A stretch of DNA of 64,000 bases from WVYX01 sp039592335. GTDB taxonomy: Bacteria > Gemmatimonadota > Gemmatimonadetes > Gemmatimonadales > GWC2-71-9. The DNA lies in NCBI GenBank assembly GCA_039592335.1, contig JBDHBX010000015.1:1-64000 (forward strand), in the 5' to 3' direction. Numbering within the stretch: the first letter of the stretch is position 1; each line of letters begins with the position of its first letter. The position numbers and the translations under genes were made by a program. Positions 19,284 to 27,426 of this stretch are shown in pieces. The notes beneath the pieces are model-generated. The model saw only the letters and a list, made by a program, of their open reading frames with translations, had not been told where the DNA came from and did no database searches.

Positions 19284-19311
19284 GGCCGCCCGGCGCGAGC
19301 GCCGGACGGCC
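19284..19311. other. Terminator-like hairpin in the leader of the aldehyde dehydrogenase gene
   Basis: GGCCG-C-CCGGCG and CGCCGG-A-CGGCC pair over 11 bp with one mismatch and a CGAG loop. It lies between the operators and the dehydrogenase start, so it could be an attenuator in a leader of up to 190 bases, or a relic. The rest of the 19220-19540 gap holds the two TetR operators and a repeat near 19489. Confidence 0.35.
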
Positions 19312-19409
19312 TTCAGCGATGAAACGAGTACTTCGTGGGGTGCGCGTGCGTCACTCCTCGCGCCTTGCCTCCCAGATCCCTGCCCCCTCCCTCGGTACAG
19401 CTTTCGTGT

Positions 19410-19426
19410 GTCGTACGGCGTACGAC
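19410..19426. promoter_or_regulatory. Palindromic operator, probable TetR site 1
   Basis: GTCGTAC-GGC-GTACGAC is a perfect 7-3-7 palindrome. A second copy of its core, TCGTACnnnGTACGA, is 33 bp away centre to centre, about three helical turns. Confidence 0.7.
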
Positions 19427-19443
19427 AACGGGGAAAGCTACCA

Positions 19444-19458
19444 TCGTACCATGTACGA
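19444..19458. promoter_or_regulatory. Palindromic operator, probable TetR site 2
   Basis: TCGTAC-CAT-GTACGA is a perfect 6-3-6 palindrome with the same half-site as the operator at 19410, located 82 bases before the TetR start codon. Confidence 0.7.
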
Positions 19459-19488
19459 GTCAAGGCCGCGTAGATCCTTCCGCTGCTT

Positions 19489-19512
19489 GGAGTTGTGCAA
19501 CTGGACAACTCC
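19489..19512. promoter_or_regulatory. Nested inverted repeat upstream of the TetR gene
   Basis: GGAGTTGT and ACAACTCC flank eight bases, and AGTTG-TG-CAACT is nested in the left part. TTGTGC (19493-19498) and TACCTT (19515-19520) are 16 bases apart and could be a weak promoter for the TetR gene overlapping this repeat. Confidence 0.35.
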
Positions 19513-19540
19513 CGTACCTTGTGCGATTCTAGAGCCCATC

Positions 19541-20140
19541 ATGATCCTCAAGCGACGCAAGAAGCCCCCCCGCGACAGCAGCGAGGCGCGCGACGCCCTC
19601 ATCAATGCCGCGCTGCGCATCATCCAGGACCCCGACCGACAGTTCGACGCGCGCGCCGTGGCCGGCGAGGCCGGCCGCAGCCTCGGCACGCTCACGTTCC
19701 ATTTCCGCGAGAAGGGGCTCTGGGAGCTGCGCGAAGCGGTGGCAGCCAAGGGGTTCGACATGCTGGCCCGCGCCTCGCGCGAGGCCGGCGAGGCTCCCGG
19801 CACACCGGAAGAGCGACTGCGGAGCATGGCCCGCGCGTACGTGCGGTTCGCATCGGAGCACCCCCGCCTCTACCTCCTGATGTGGGCCGACCAGTGGGGA
19901 CCGACGGTCGAACGTGGACGGCAGGCAGTACGCGCCGTCGCACACGAGCAGATCGCCCGGTGCCAGGAGGCGGGACTCTTCCGACCGGTTCCGGTGGAAC
20001 GGTTCGAGTACTCGGGCCAGGCACTGCTCCACGGCATCGCGGTGTTGCACCTCGAGGGGCAAATCTCGCACGACAACCTCGACCGGTACGTGGAGGGCGC
20101 GCTCGACGACCTGTTCGACGGATTCAGGCTGAGGGACTGA
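19541..20140 (+). CDS. TetR family transcriptional regulator
   Basis: A 199-aa repressor. Residues about 15-62 form the three-helix DNA-binding domain, with the recognition region GRSLGTLTFHFREKGLWELR. The C-terminal half is the ligand-binding helical domain. The start ATG 19541 fits the usual TetR length; a longer frame upstream overlaps the operators and is not used. Its stop overlaps the start of the crotonase gene (TGATG). It probably represses itself, the crotonase and the divergent dehydrogenase, with an acyl-CoA or aldehyde-related ligand (inference). Confidence 0.85.
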   Translation: MILKRRKKPPRDSSEARDALINAALRIIQDPDRQFDARAVAGEAGRSLGTLTFHFREKGLWELREAVAAKGFDMLARASREAGEAPGTPEERLRSMARAYVRFASEHPRLYLLMWADQWGPTVERGRQAVRAVAHEQIARCQEAGLFRPVPVERFEYSGQALLHGIAVLHLEGQISHDNLDRYVEGALDDLFDGFRLRD

Positions 20141-20901
20141 TGCTGCAGCGCGAGGACCGGGGAAGCGTAGCCGTGCTACGCTTGGACCACGGCAAGGCCA
20201 ACGCGCTGGACGTGGAGCTGATCGGTGCGATCGGCGACGCGCTTGGCGACGTCGAGCGCGCGGGCAGCCACAGCGCCGTCGTGCTCACCGGCACCGGCTC
20301 CATCTTCTCCGCCGGCGTCGATCTGTTTCGCTTCCTCGAGGGCGGCGAGTCGTATCTCGAGCAGTTCTTCGCCGCGATGGTGCGCTCGTTTCGCGCGCTG
20401 TTCGCCTTTCCGCGCCCGCTTGTCGCCGCCGTGAACGGCCACGCGATCGCCGGAGGTGCAGTGATGGCGGCGGCGGCCGACTACCGCATCATGAGCATGG
20501 GTAAGGCGAGGATCGGTGTGCCGGAGCTACGCGTGGGCATCCCGTTTCCCGTCGTGGCGATCGAGATCCTGCGCTTCGCGGCCTCGACCCAGCATCTACA
20601 GGCGTTGGTATACCTCGGCCGTGCCTACGCCGTGCAGGAGGCGCATGCGGTCGGGCTGATCGACGAGATCAGCGAGCCCGCCGACCTGCTCGACCGCGCG
20701 CTCGCCGTCGCGCAGCGCCTGGGCTCGATGCCGCCGGCCCGGTTCGGCATCACGAAGCGCCAGCTGCGCGCGCCGACGCTGGACCGCATCGAGCGGTTGT
20801 CGCCCGAGATCGATCCGGAGGTGCTGCTGGGCTGGAAGGCACCCGAGACTCACCGGGCGATTCGGGCGTACGTGGAGGAGACGCTGGGTCGGAGCGTTTG
20901 A
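20140..20901 (+). CDS. Enoyl-CoA hydratase/isomerase family protein
   Basis: A 253-aa crotonase-fold enzyme. The first oxyanion-hole segment is IFSAGVDLFRF, the second GHAIAGGAVMAAAADYR. The Glu of PELRVG matches the second catalytic Glu of crotonases, while the first (of GGGCE) is replaced by Val/Met. One remaining Glu, and GIPFP instead of a GGTQRL-like loop, fit a delta3-delta2-enoyl-CoA isomerase better than a hydratase; this is an inference. It is translationally coupled to the TetR gene, suggesting fatty or aromatic acid degradation together with the divergent dehydrogenase. Confidence 0.82.
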   Translation: MLQREDRGSVAVLRLDHGKANALDVELIGAIGDALGDVERAGSHSAVVLTGTGSIFSAGVDLFRFLEGGESYLEQFFAAMVRSFRALFAFPRPLVAAVNGHAIAGGAVMAAAADYRIMSMGKARIGVPELRVGIPFPVVAIEILRFAASTQHLQALVYLGRAYAVQEAHAVGLIDEISEPADLLDRALAVAQRLGSMPPARFGITKRQLRAPTLDRIERLSPEIDPEVLLGWKAPETHRAIRAYVEETLGRSV

Positions 20902-20953
20902 GCACACCCCGTCAGCGATCCATATTGTTGCCAACCTGAGACTCGGAGCCCCT

Positions 20954-21199
20954 ATGCCTCGCCTCGAGTTGCTTCTGACGTTTGCGTTGTGCGCGTCCCT
21001 CTCCGGCTGCACTGCAACGACAACGGTCAGCACGACCGCGGATGAGCCACAGCCCACTGCCCACATGGTCTACGTCTGCCACGGCAACAAAGAGCCCAAA
21101 TGGATCCGGGTGGCTGAGAGTGCGGCCGATGCCCACCGGCGCCACGGCGATCGCGTTTCCGAAGATCCGCAGCGTAAGGGTGAAGCCTGCGAGCAATGA
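20954..21199 (+). CDS. Small lipoprotein
   Basis: An 81-aa lipoprotein with lipobox LSGC (C19). The mature part is Thr-rich at first, then YVCHGNKEPKWIRV.ESAADAHRRHGD. This short domain with a Cys and several His is of a type seen in small exported proteins; no function is known. It converges on the kinase gene at 21273. Confidence 0.6.
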   Translation: MPRLELLLTFALCASLSGCTATTTVSTTADEPQPTAHMVYVCHGNKEPKWIRVAESAADAHRRHGDRVSEDPQRKGEACEQ

Positions 21200-21272
21200 C
21201 CGAGCGGGTGGCAGCGATCGAGGATCTTCCCGTGAACTGGCAGGGAATTGGTGAAAGGAGAGGCGTAGCGCC

Positions 21273-24200
21273 CTAGCGTCGTCGCGGCTCGTACCCCTGG
21301 CCCCGCAGCGTGGCCACCTCCGCTCGGGCCCGATCCACCAGCGGCTGGACCTCGGCATCGCCGTTTTCCCACGCCGCGATGAACCGCTCGTACATCTCGA
21401 TCGCACGGTCTCCTTCGCCCAGCTGCTGGTAGAGCGCGCCCAGCTCCGCCCACGCGCGCACAAGCACGACCTCGCCGCCGATGGACTCGAGCTCGTCGAA
21501 CAGCTGGTACGCCTCGGCCGCAGCCCGCAATTCACCGAGCTGCACCAACAGGTCAGCCCACGCGTAGTGGCGCCGACGGCCCGGCGCCCCTGAGAGCTCC
21601 GGCGTATCCCGGTCATAGAAGTGGATGTCGAGCCGATGGCGTGCGGTGGTCGTGTCGCCGCGCTCCAGAGCGAGGTGCGCCACCATCGTGTGCCAGGTCC
21701 GCGACCCGGTCGTGTCGACGTCGGCCAGGAAGCGCGACAGGAGCGTCGTGTCCCGTGAGCCCATGTAGGTGAGCAGGATCGTCGAGCTCGAGGCCGTGAG
21801 CCGCCGCTGGTACCCATCCGTGCCCCGCTCGTACTCGCGTGCCAGGAGATCGAGCCACGCGTGCCCTGCTTCGCTCAGCCGGGTGCTATCCGCGCTGATG
21901 GCCGCGAGCGCCCCCAGGAGAGCAAACTGAGTCACCTGATCTTTGGTGTAGAGTGCCCCGCCGCCACCGGACACCGAGTCCTGAGGCACCGCCGCCAGCA
22001 GGACCGTCAAGACCCTCCTGGCTTCCTCGATCATCGCGGCGGCGCCGAGCGCCCCGAAAACCCAATCGGGCGTGAGCTCAGTCATGAGCTGCAGCGCCGC
22101 GCGATCGTCGGCCACGGCCTCACGCATAAGGAGCCCGGCTTGACTGTACTCGCCCTGCCGGAGGGCGAGCCACGCATCCCATCCGTCGGCAGGAGCACCC
22201 CTCCCCTCTGCCCGCAGCACGGCAACCTGGCTCTCCGCCTCCTCGAAGCGTTCCTGCTCGATCAGCACACCGAGCAGCACGGCTCGTGCCCGAGGTGAGG
22301 CAGGCGCCGCCTCTACCCACGCATACGTGGCTTCCACGCGCGCGTCGCGAGCCGCTTCCCGTATCCGCTCCACCCTGCGCTGACCATAGCCCTGCACCAG
22401 CGAGTCTTGCGGTGCATACACCGCCGAGTCCCGCAGGCAGAGCCATGGATTGTTGCCGCCGCACGAGCCCAGCACTTGGGTGATATGCAGGTAGGCGAGC
22501 ACGTAAGCGGAATCGAGCTGCAGCGCGCGCCGGAAGGCGTTCAGTGCGGTACCGAGGTTGCCGGCCGAGTCCGCATGGGGAAACGTCTGGGCGCCATCGT
22601 GGAAATGGGCTTCCCCGAACTGATACCAGGCCTCCACGTCGCCCGAGTCGCGCGCAATCATCTGCTCGGTGATCTCACGGGCGCGGGCGTACTGCCCTGC
22701 GTCGAACGCGGCATAGAATCGCGCGAGCATGCGGTAGCGCGGGGGCAGGGTCTCACTGTAGCGCTGCACCTTGGCAATCAGCGCACGGCGGCTCTGCGGG
22801 TCCGTGCGCTCCAGTCCGGCCCACCCGTCGGCGTCCACCAGTCGCATGTATGCGAGGGCAAAGGTGGAGTCGATCGCGACGGCCCGCTCCAGATGCGCCC
22901 GCGCGGAATCGATCTCCAGGAGCTGCAGCGCCTGTATGCCCGCCAGGTATGCCCGGTAGGCCTCCAGCGAACGCGTGGTTTGGGCGGTGAGGCCTGGTAC
23001 CTCACCCGTCGGTGCTCCGCTCACATGGAGAAGGCGCGCGGCCAACGAGTCGAACAGCGGCCGCGGGTCCGCTCCGGCCCCGGCGCGCACGATCTCCGTG
23101 GCGATCCGCTCGCCGGTGGCGACATCGTGCACCTTGGCCTCGACCGCGATGGAATCGCGCTCCCGACGAATGTCTCCCAGCACGAACGTGCCGACGCGTG
23201 CATCCTGGGCCATGTCCTGCGCGGCGTCGAAATCGATGTCCGCCGCCGACTCCAGACTGCGGCGCCGCATAAGCGAGCTCGTACGCTCGTCGTCGTAGAC
23301 CCGCATGTCCTCCCAGTGCCCCACCGCGAGGCCCAGGAGGTTCATGGATGCCTCTTCCAGGTAGTCGTTCTCGGCGGCGCCGGTGCGGTTCTCGAACGGG
23401 AAGAAGACGATGCTCTGGCGCGGGTCGCCCTCGATGTGATAGCCGCGCGGCCAGAGAGTGAAGACCAGTGCCGCGACGAGCACAGCCGCCAGGGCGCCGG
23501 CAGCGAGCTTCCAGGCCCTGGCTGGAGCGCTGGCGGCCGTGGGCGTAGCCGCCGCGCGCAGCGCGTCACGGAATTCCCCGGAGGTCTGGTAGCGTGACAA
23601 CGGATCCTTGGCGAGGCCGCGCGCAATAGCATCCACCACCGGAGCCGGAGCCTCTGGTCGCAGGTCGCTCACGGGTCGCGGGTCTTGGGTGAGATGCGCG
23701 GCCATCACACTCTGGGGCGTGGCACCCGTGAACGGCTGCTCCCCCGAGAGCATCTCGAAACCGACCACCGCCAGCGCGTACACGTCAGTGCGGGCGTCGA
23801 GGTTATGGTCACCCGCCGCCTGCTCCGGCGACATGTACCCCGGCGTGCCCACCGCGGCGCCGACCGCCGTCAGGCGCGTCCCCTCGCGTGCCTCCTCCAC
23901 GGCCCGGGCCACCCCGAAATCCGTGAGTACGGCGTGGTCCTGGAGCAGCAGGATGTTCTCCGGTTTGATATCGCGATGCACCACCCCGTGCTGGTGCGCG
24001 TACGCCAGCGCGTCGGCGACCTCACCGAGGATCTGCAGCGCGAACTCAATGGAGAGCTTACCCTCTGCCTGAAGGCGGTGCCTCAGCGACTCGCCCTCCA
24101 CGTACGGCATCACGTAGAAGATGAGCCCGTCGCTCGCGCCGGCACTCAGCACCGGTAGCACGTTCGGGTGCTGTAGCTGGGCGGCTACCGCAATCTCCCG

Positions 24201-24383
24201 CTTGAAGCGCGCCGCACTCACCTCGCTGACCATCTCCGGGGGGAGCAGCTTGATGACGACGCGGCGGTTGAGCGATGCCTCGGTCGCCATGAAGAGCCGG
24301 CTCATGCCGCCGCGCGCGAGCTCGCGCTCCACGCGGTAGGCATCGCCCACGGCGGCCTGGAGTTCGTTCAGGAGATCGGACAC
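21273..24383 (-). CDS. Ser/Thr protein kinase with TPR region
   Basis: A 1036-aa membrane kinase. Kinase domain about 15-270: LARGGMSRLF glycine loop, K45, HRDIKPEN with D138, DFG D155, GTPGYMSPEQ. One membrane helix at about 288-312 is followed by SIVFFPFENRTG, a TolB/FlgO-like strand, and TFVLGDI. The rest is a long TPR array with phrases such as AVAIDSTFALAYM and ALQLDSAYVLAYL. The GTG start overlaps the stop of the upstream kinase gene (TAGTG), so the two are translationally coupled. Single membrane helix places the TPR sensor outside. Confidence 0.88.
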   Translation of the reverse strand: MSDLLNELQAAVGDAYRVERELARGGMSRLFMATEASLNRRVVIKLLPPEMVSEVSAARFKREIAVAAQLQHPNVLPVLSAGASDGLIFYVMPYVEGESLRHRLQAEGKLSIEFALQILGEVADALAYAHQHGVVHRDIKPENILLLQDHAVLTDFGVARAVEEAREGTRLTAVGAAVGTPGYMSPEQAAGDHNLDARTDVYALAVVGFEMLSGEQPFTGATPQSVMAAHLTQDPRPVSDLRPEAPAPVVDAIARGLAKDPLSRYQTSGEFRDALRAAATPTAASAPARAWKLAAGALAAVLVAALVFTLWPRGYHIEGDPRQSIVFFPFENRTGAAENDYLEEASMNLLGLAVGHWEDMRVYDDERTSSLMRRRSLESAADIDFDAAQDMAQDARVGTFVLGDIRRERDSIAVEAKVHDVATGERIATEIVRAGAGADPRPLFDSLAARLLHVSGAPTGEVPGLTAQTTRSLEAYRAYLAGIQALQLLEIDSARAHLERAVAIDSTFALAYMRLVDADGWAGLERTDPQSRRALIAKVQRYSETLPPRYRMLARFYAAFDAGQYARAREITEQMIARDSGDVEAWYQFGEAHFHDGAQTFPHADSAGNLGTALNAFRRALQLDSAYVLAYLHITQVLGSCGGNNPWLCLRDSAVYAPQDSLVQGYGQRRVERIREAARDARVEATYAWVEAAPASPRARAVLLGVLIEQERFEEAESQVAVLRAEGRGAPADGWDAWLALRQGEYSQAGLLMREAVADDRAALQLMTELTPDWVFGALGAAAMIEEARRVLTVLLAAVPQDSVSGGGGALYTKDQVTQFALLGALAAISADSTRLSEAGHAWLDLLAREYERGTDGYQRRLTASSSTILLTYMGSRDTTLLSRFLADVDTTGSRTWHTMVAHLALERGDTTTARHRLDIHFYDRDTPELSGAPGRRRHYAWADLLVQLGELRAAAEAYQLFDELESIGGEVVLVRAWAELGALYQQLGEGDRAIEMYERFIAAWENGDAEVQPLVDRARAEVATLRGQGYEPRRR

Positions 24384-27300
24384 TAGCCGGCCCCCTCGCG
24401 CACCAACCGCGCGATACGCTGCCGCACGTCACTCACCACGGTTTGGAGCTCCGGGTCGGCGTCTTGCCAGAGGTCCACCAGGCGGCTGTAGTAGTCGATG
24501 GCCTGGTCCCGCTGATCCCGTGCTTCGTGTACCTCTCCCAGCCTGAGATAGACACCGGCAAGCTCCAGGGGATCCTCGAAGATTCGGTCGTCGTCGGGCG
24601 TCGTGACGTAGCGCTCCAGGACGGCGAGGAGCGAGTCGCTGTTGCCGAGCGCGTCGTACGCCCGAGCGAGGCCCGGTAGCACGCACACCGGACACCCGCC
24701 CTTGTCCGCGCGGCGGAAGCTCTGAACGGCCTCCTCGAGGCGTCCCGCGGCTAGGGTCACGTACGCAGACGCGTGGTCATAGTCGATCTCCGCCAGGGGG
24801 CGGAACTCCCGCGGGACTTCCCGGTCGAACTCCTCCAGCCAGGTCCGGGCTCGCTCCGGACGACCGGCACGTGCGTAGGCCTCGGCCAGCTCCGTGTACG
24901 GGCGATCGAACGGCTCGAGACTGTCGAGCGGAAACTGCTCCAGGGCGGACTCGAGACGGGCAAGTGCTCCCTCGGGCCGTGCCCGTACCTCGGCATCGTA
25001 GATCGCGACGGTCGCCACCGCTCGCAGGTGCTCCGGAACCTGGAGACCCTGACGCGCGCGCTGCTCGCTACCCTCCAGCTCGCGCTGCATTGCACTCACC
25101 CGACCCCGCACGGCAGCGAGCTGGATGCGCAAGGCCGTGAGAATCGACGAGGTAGAGGCGTCGACGTACATCGCCCACCCGTCCAGCGCCCGCTCCGCAG
25201 CATCGTAGTCGAACTCGGACATCGTGATGAAGTACTCGTTGGCGTGCACGACGGGATGATCCCCAACCTGGGCCGCCCAAGCCTCGTTCGCCGCGCGCGC
25301 CGAATCGAGCCGGCCCAGCTCGATGTGGGTCACGACGACGTTGAAGGCCGAGTTCGGCATGTCCGGCTCCAGCTCCGCCGCTCGCTGGTAGTACTCCAGC
25401 GCCCGCTCGCTATCCCGCGAACGGCTGTAGAGCACCCCGATGTTGTTCACCAGGGGAGCACTCTCCGGTTCGGACTCCAGAAGCTCCAGATAGGGGACGA
25501 GCGCGGCCTCCACCTCGTTGCGTTGCATGTGATACGAGCCGGCCGTCCAGAGCCGCTCGCGCTCGGGGAGGCGGTCCCGGAACCGGTATGCCTTCGACAT
25601 GGACTCCGCCGCGAGCGCGCGCTCGATACCGAAGTTGCCGAGGTGTATCGCCAAGGCACGGTAGGCAGCAGCGAATGCCGTATCGAGGGCGATGGTCTCC
25701 TTGAGCAGAGCGATGCCTCGCGCCGACTCGCCGGCGTCGATGGCACGGCTCGCCTGGGAGTACTTGCGCAACGCCGGCAGGGAGGCCGTGGCGACTCGCT
25801 CGAGCGGTGGGGTCGCACGGATCGAGCGCAGCGACTCGCCGATGCGCTCCCGCAGGCGATTGGAGAGGCGGTCCACCGCCTCGATGATCTGGGTCGAATC
25901 CCGCGCCGTCTCCCGCGCCGGAACCAGGACCTCACCAGACTCCGCCGCCAGCAGCTGGGCCGAGAGCACGTACGACCCACCCAGCGCATTGATCTCCCCG
26001 GCCACCACCGCCTTGATGCCTTCGCGTACCGCCACCTCGCGCGCGATGCCCTCAGTCATGGCCTCGGGCGCCTCTCGCTCCATGCGGGCAAACGCCTCGT
26101 CCAGCTCGCTCCCCGACACGAGCGTCACCGAGGGCGACTGCCCCAGGTCCACGCGGAACGCTTCGGTCACGGCGTAGGACAGGGTGCTATCGCCGGTGCG
26201 GTCCACGAAGTCGGCGAGGATGATGCGATCCCGCTCCTCCAGCACGCCCGTCGCCATGAGCGTGCCCACCGGCCCGATGCCCAGCACGCGCATCGCCATG
26301 TAGCCACCCGCCACCACCGTCAGGCCGGCGAAGGCCACCACTCCACCCAGAATCGCGCGCCGCCAGGTGAGCCAGCGTCGTAGGCCCTTCGCCTCCGGCA
26401 GCGGTGCCGCCAGCGTGCTGCCTTTGGCCCGTTGTCGTTCCATGCGCGATGTGACGAGCATGATCGGGAAGCCGGCCGCCAGCAGCAGCACCGCCCCGGG
26501 CAGGACCCAGCCGGGAAGTCCCACCACATCCATGGCCACGTACACGAGACCCAGCACCGCCACCGAGGCGAGCGCGTAGAGCCCGGCTACCTGCGCGGGC
26601 CTGGGTGCCGCTGGCTGCGCGGCCGGCGCCGCTGCGGTGCTGCCGCTCGGGGTTGCCATCGCTTCCAGCGCGTGCAGCAGATCCTCGGCACTCTGCGCCC
26701 GGTCGGCCGGCAGCTTCTCCAGACAGCGCATCACGAGCGCCGCGAGCGCGGGCGTGATACTCGACCGGTGGGCATCGACGGGTTCCGGCGTATCGGCCAG
26801 GTGGGCCGCCACGACCGCTTGCGCGGTGGGTCCGCGGAACGGCGGCTGGCCCGCGAGCAACTCGTACGCCACGACACCCACGGCGTAGATGTCAGCCCGG
26901 TGATCCACGTTGGGGTCGGCCGTCGCTTGCTCGGGCGCCATGTATGACGGCGTGCCGATCGCCAGGCCCGTGGCCGTCAGCCCCTCGCCGCCGGCCGCGC
27001 TCACCGCCTTCGCCACGCCGAAGTCCGCCACCAGCGCATGCCGTCCCGACAGCAACACGTTGTCCGGCTTGATGTCCCGGTGAACCAGTCCGCGCGAGTG
27101 CGCGTATGCCAGCGCGTCGACCACCTCGCGCAGAATCCGGATCACCTCGTCGACGGGGAGCGCGCCCTCTCGCGCGACGCGCGTGCTGAGCGATTCGCCC
27201 TCGACGAACGGCATAACGTAGTAGAGCAGACCGTCGGCATCGCCCGAGTCATACACGGGAAGGACGTGGGGATGTTGCAGGGCTGCGGCGATCTCGATCT

Positions 27301-27409
27301 CCCGCAGGAAGCGGTCGCTCCCCAGGGCGGCCGCGAGCTCCGGGTGCAGCACCTTGATCGCCACCTGCCGGCGGTGTTTGAGATCCTGCGCCAGGAACAC
27401 CGTGGCCAT
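24383..27409 (-). CDS. Ser/Thr protein kinase with TPR region, N-terminally truncated
   Basis: A 1008-aa kinase that begins MATVFLAQD, inside the glycine loop. Against its relatives the catalytic Asp is at 112 instead of 138, so 26 residues (first strand and most of the ATP loop) are missing. The bases just before the ATG still read S-G-G in frame, the expected loop, and are preceded by an in-frame TAG four codons upstream. K19, HRDIKPDN, DFG and APEQ are intact. Three membrane helices lie at about 245-350, then TolB-like DRIILADFVDRTGD and TPRs. It may be inactive, or a pseudo-receptor; a deletion or assembly error is also possible. It sits 17 bases after the HEAT-repeat gene. Confidence 0.8.
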   Translation of the reverse strand: MATVFLAQDLKHRRQVAIKVLHPELAAALGSDRFLREIEIAAALQHPHVLPVYDSGDADGLLYYVMPFVEGESLSTRVAREGALPVDEVIRILREVVDALAYAHSRGLVHRDIKPDNVLLSGRHALVADFGVAKAVSAAGGEGLTATGLAIGTPSYMAPEQATADPNVDHRADIYAVGVVAYELLAGQPPFRGPTAQAVVAAHLADTPEPVDAHRSSITPALAALVMRCLEKLPADRAQSAEDLLHALEAMATPSGSTAAAPAAQPAAPRPAQVAGLYALASVAVLGLVYVAMDVVGLPGWVLPGAVLLLAAGFPIMLVTSRMERQRAKGSTLAAPLPEAKGLRRWLTWRRAILGGVVAFAGLTVVAGGYMAMRVLGIGPVGTLMATGVLEERDRIILADFVDRTGDSTLSYAVTEAFRVDLGQSPSVTLVSGSELDEAFARMEREAPEAMTEGIAREVAVREGIKAVVAGEINALGGSYVLSAQLLAAESGEVLVPARETARDSTQIIEAVDRLSNRLRERIGESLRSIRATPPLERVATASLPALRKYSQASRAIDAGESARGIALLKETIALDTAFAAAYRALAIHLGNFGIERALAAESMSKAYRFRDRLPERERLWTAGSYHMQRNEVEAALVPYLELLESEPESAPLVNNIGVLYSRSRDSERALEYYQRAAELEPDMPNSAFNVVVTHIELGRLDSARAANEAWAAQVGDHPVVHANEYFITMSEFDYDAAERALDGWAMYVDASTSSILTALRIQLAAVRGRVSAMQRELEGSEQRARQGLQVPEHLRAVATVAIYDAEVRARPEGALARLESALEQFPLDSLEPFDRPYTELAEAYARAGRPERARTWLEEFDREVPREFRPLAEIDYDHASAYVTLAAGRLEEAVQSFRRADKGGCPVCVLPGLARAYDALGNSDSLLAVLERYVTTPDDDRIFEDPLELAGVYLRLGEVHEARDQRDQAIDYYSRLVDLWQDADPELQTVVSDVRQRIARLVREGAG

Positions 27410-27426
27410 GCCACCACTCTACGGGG

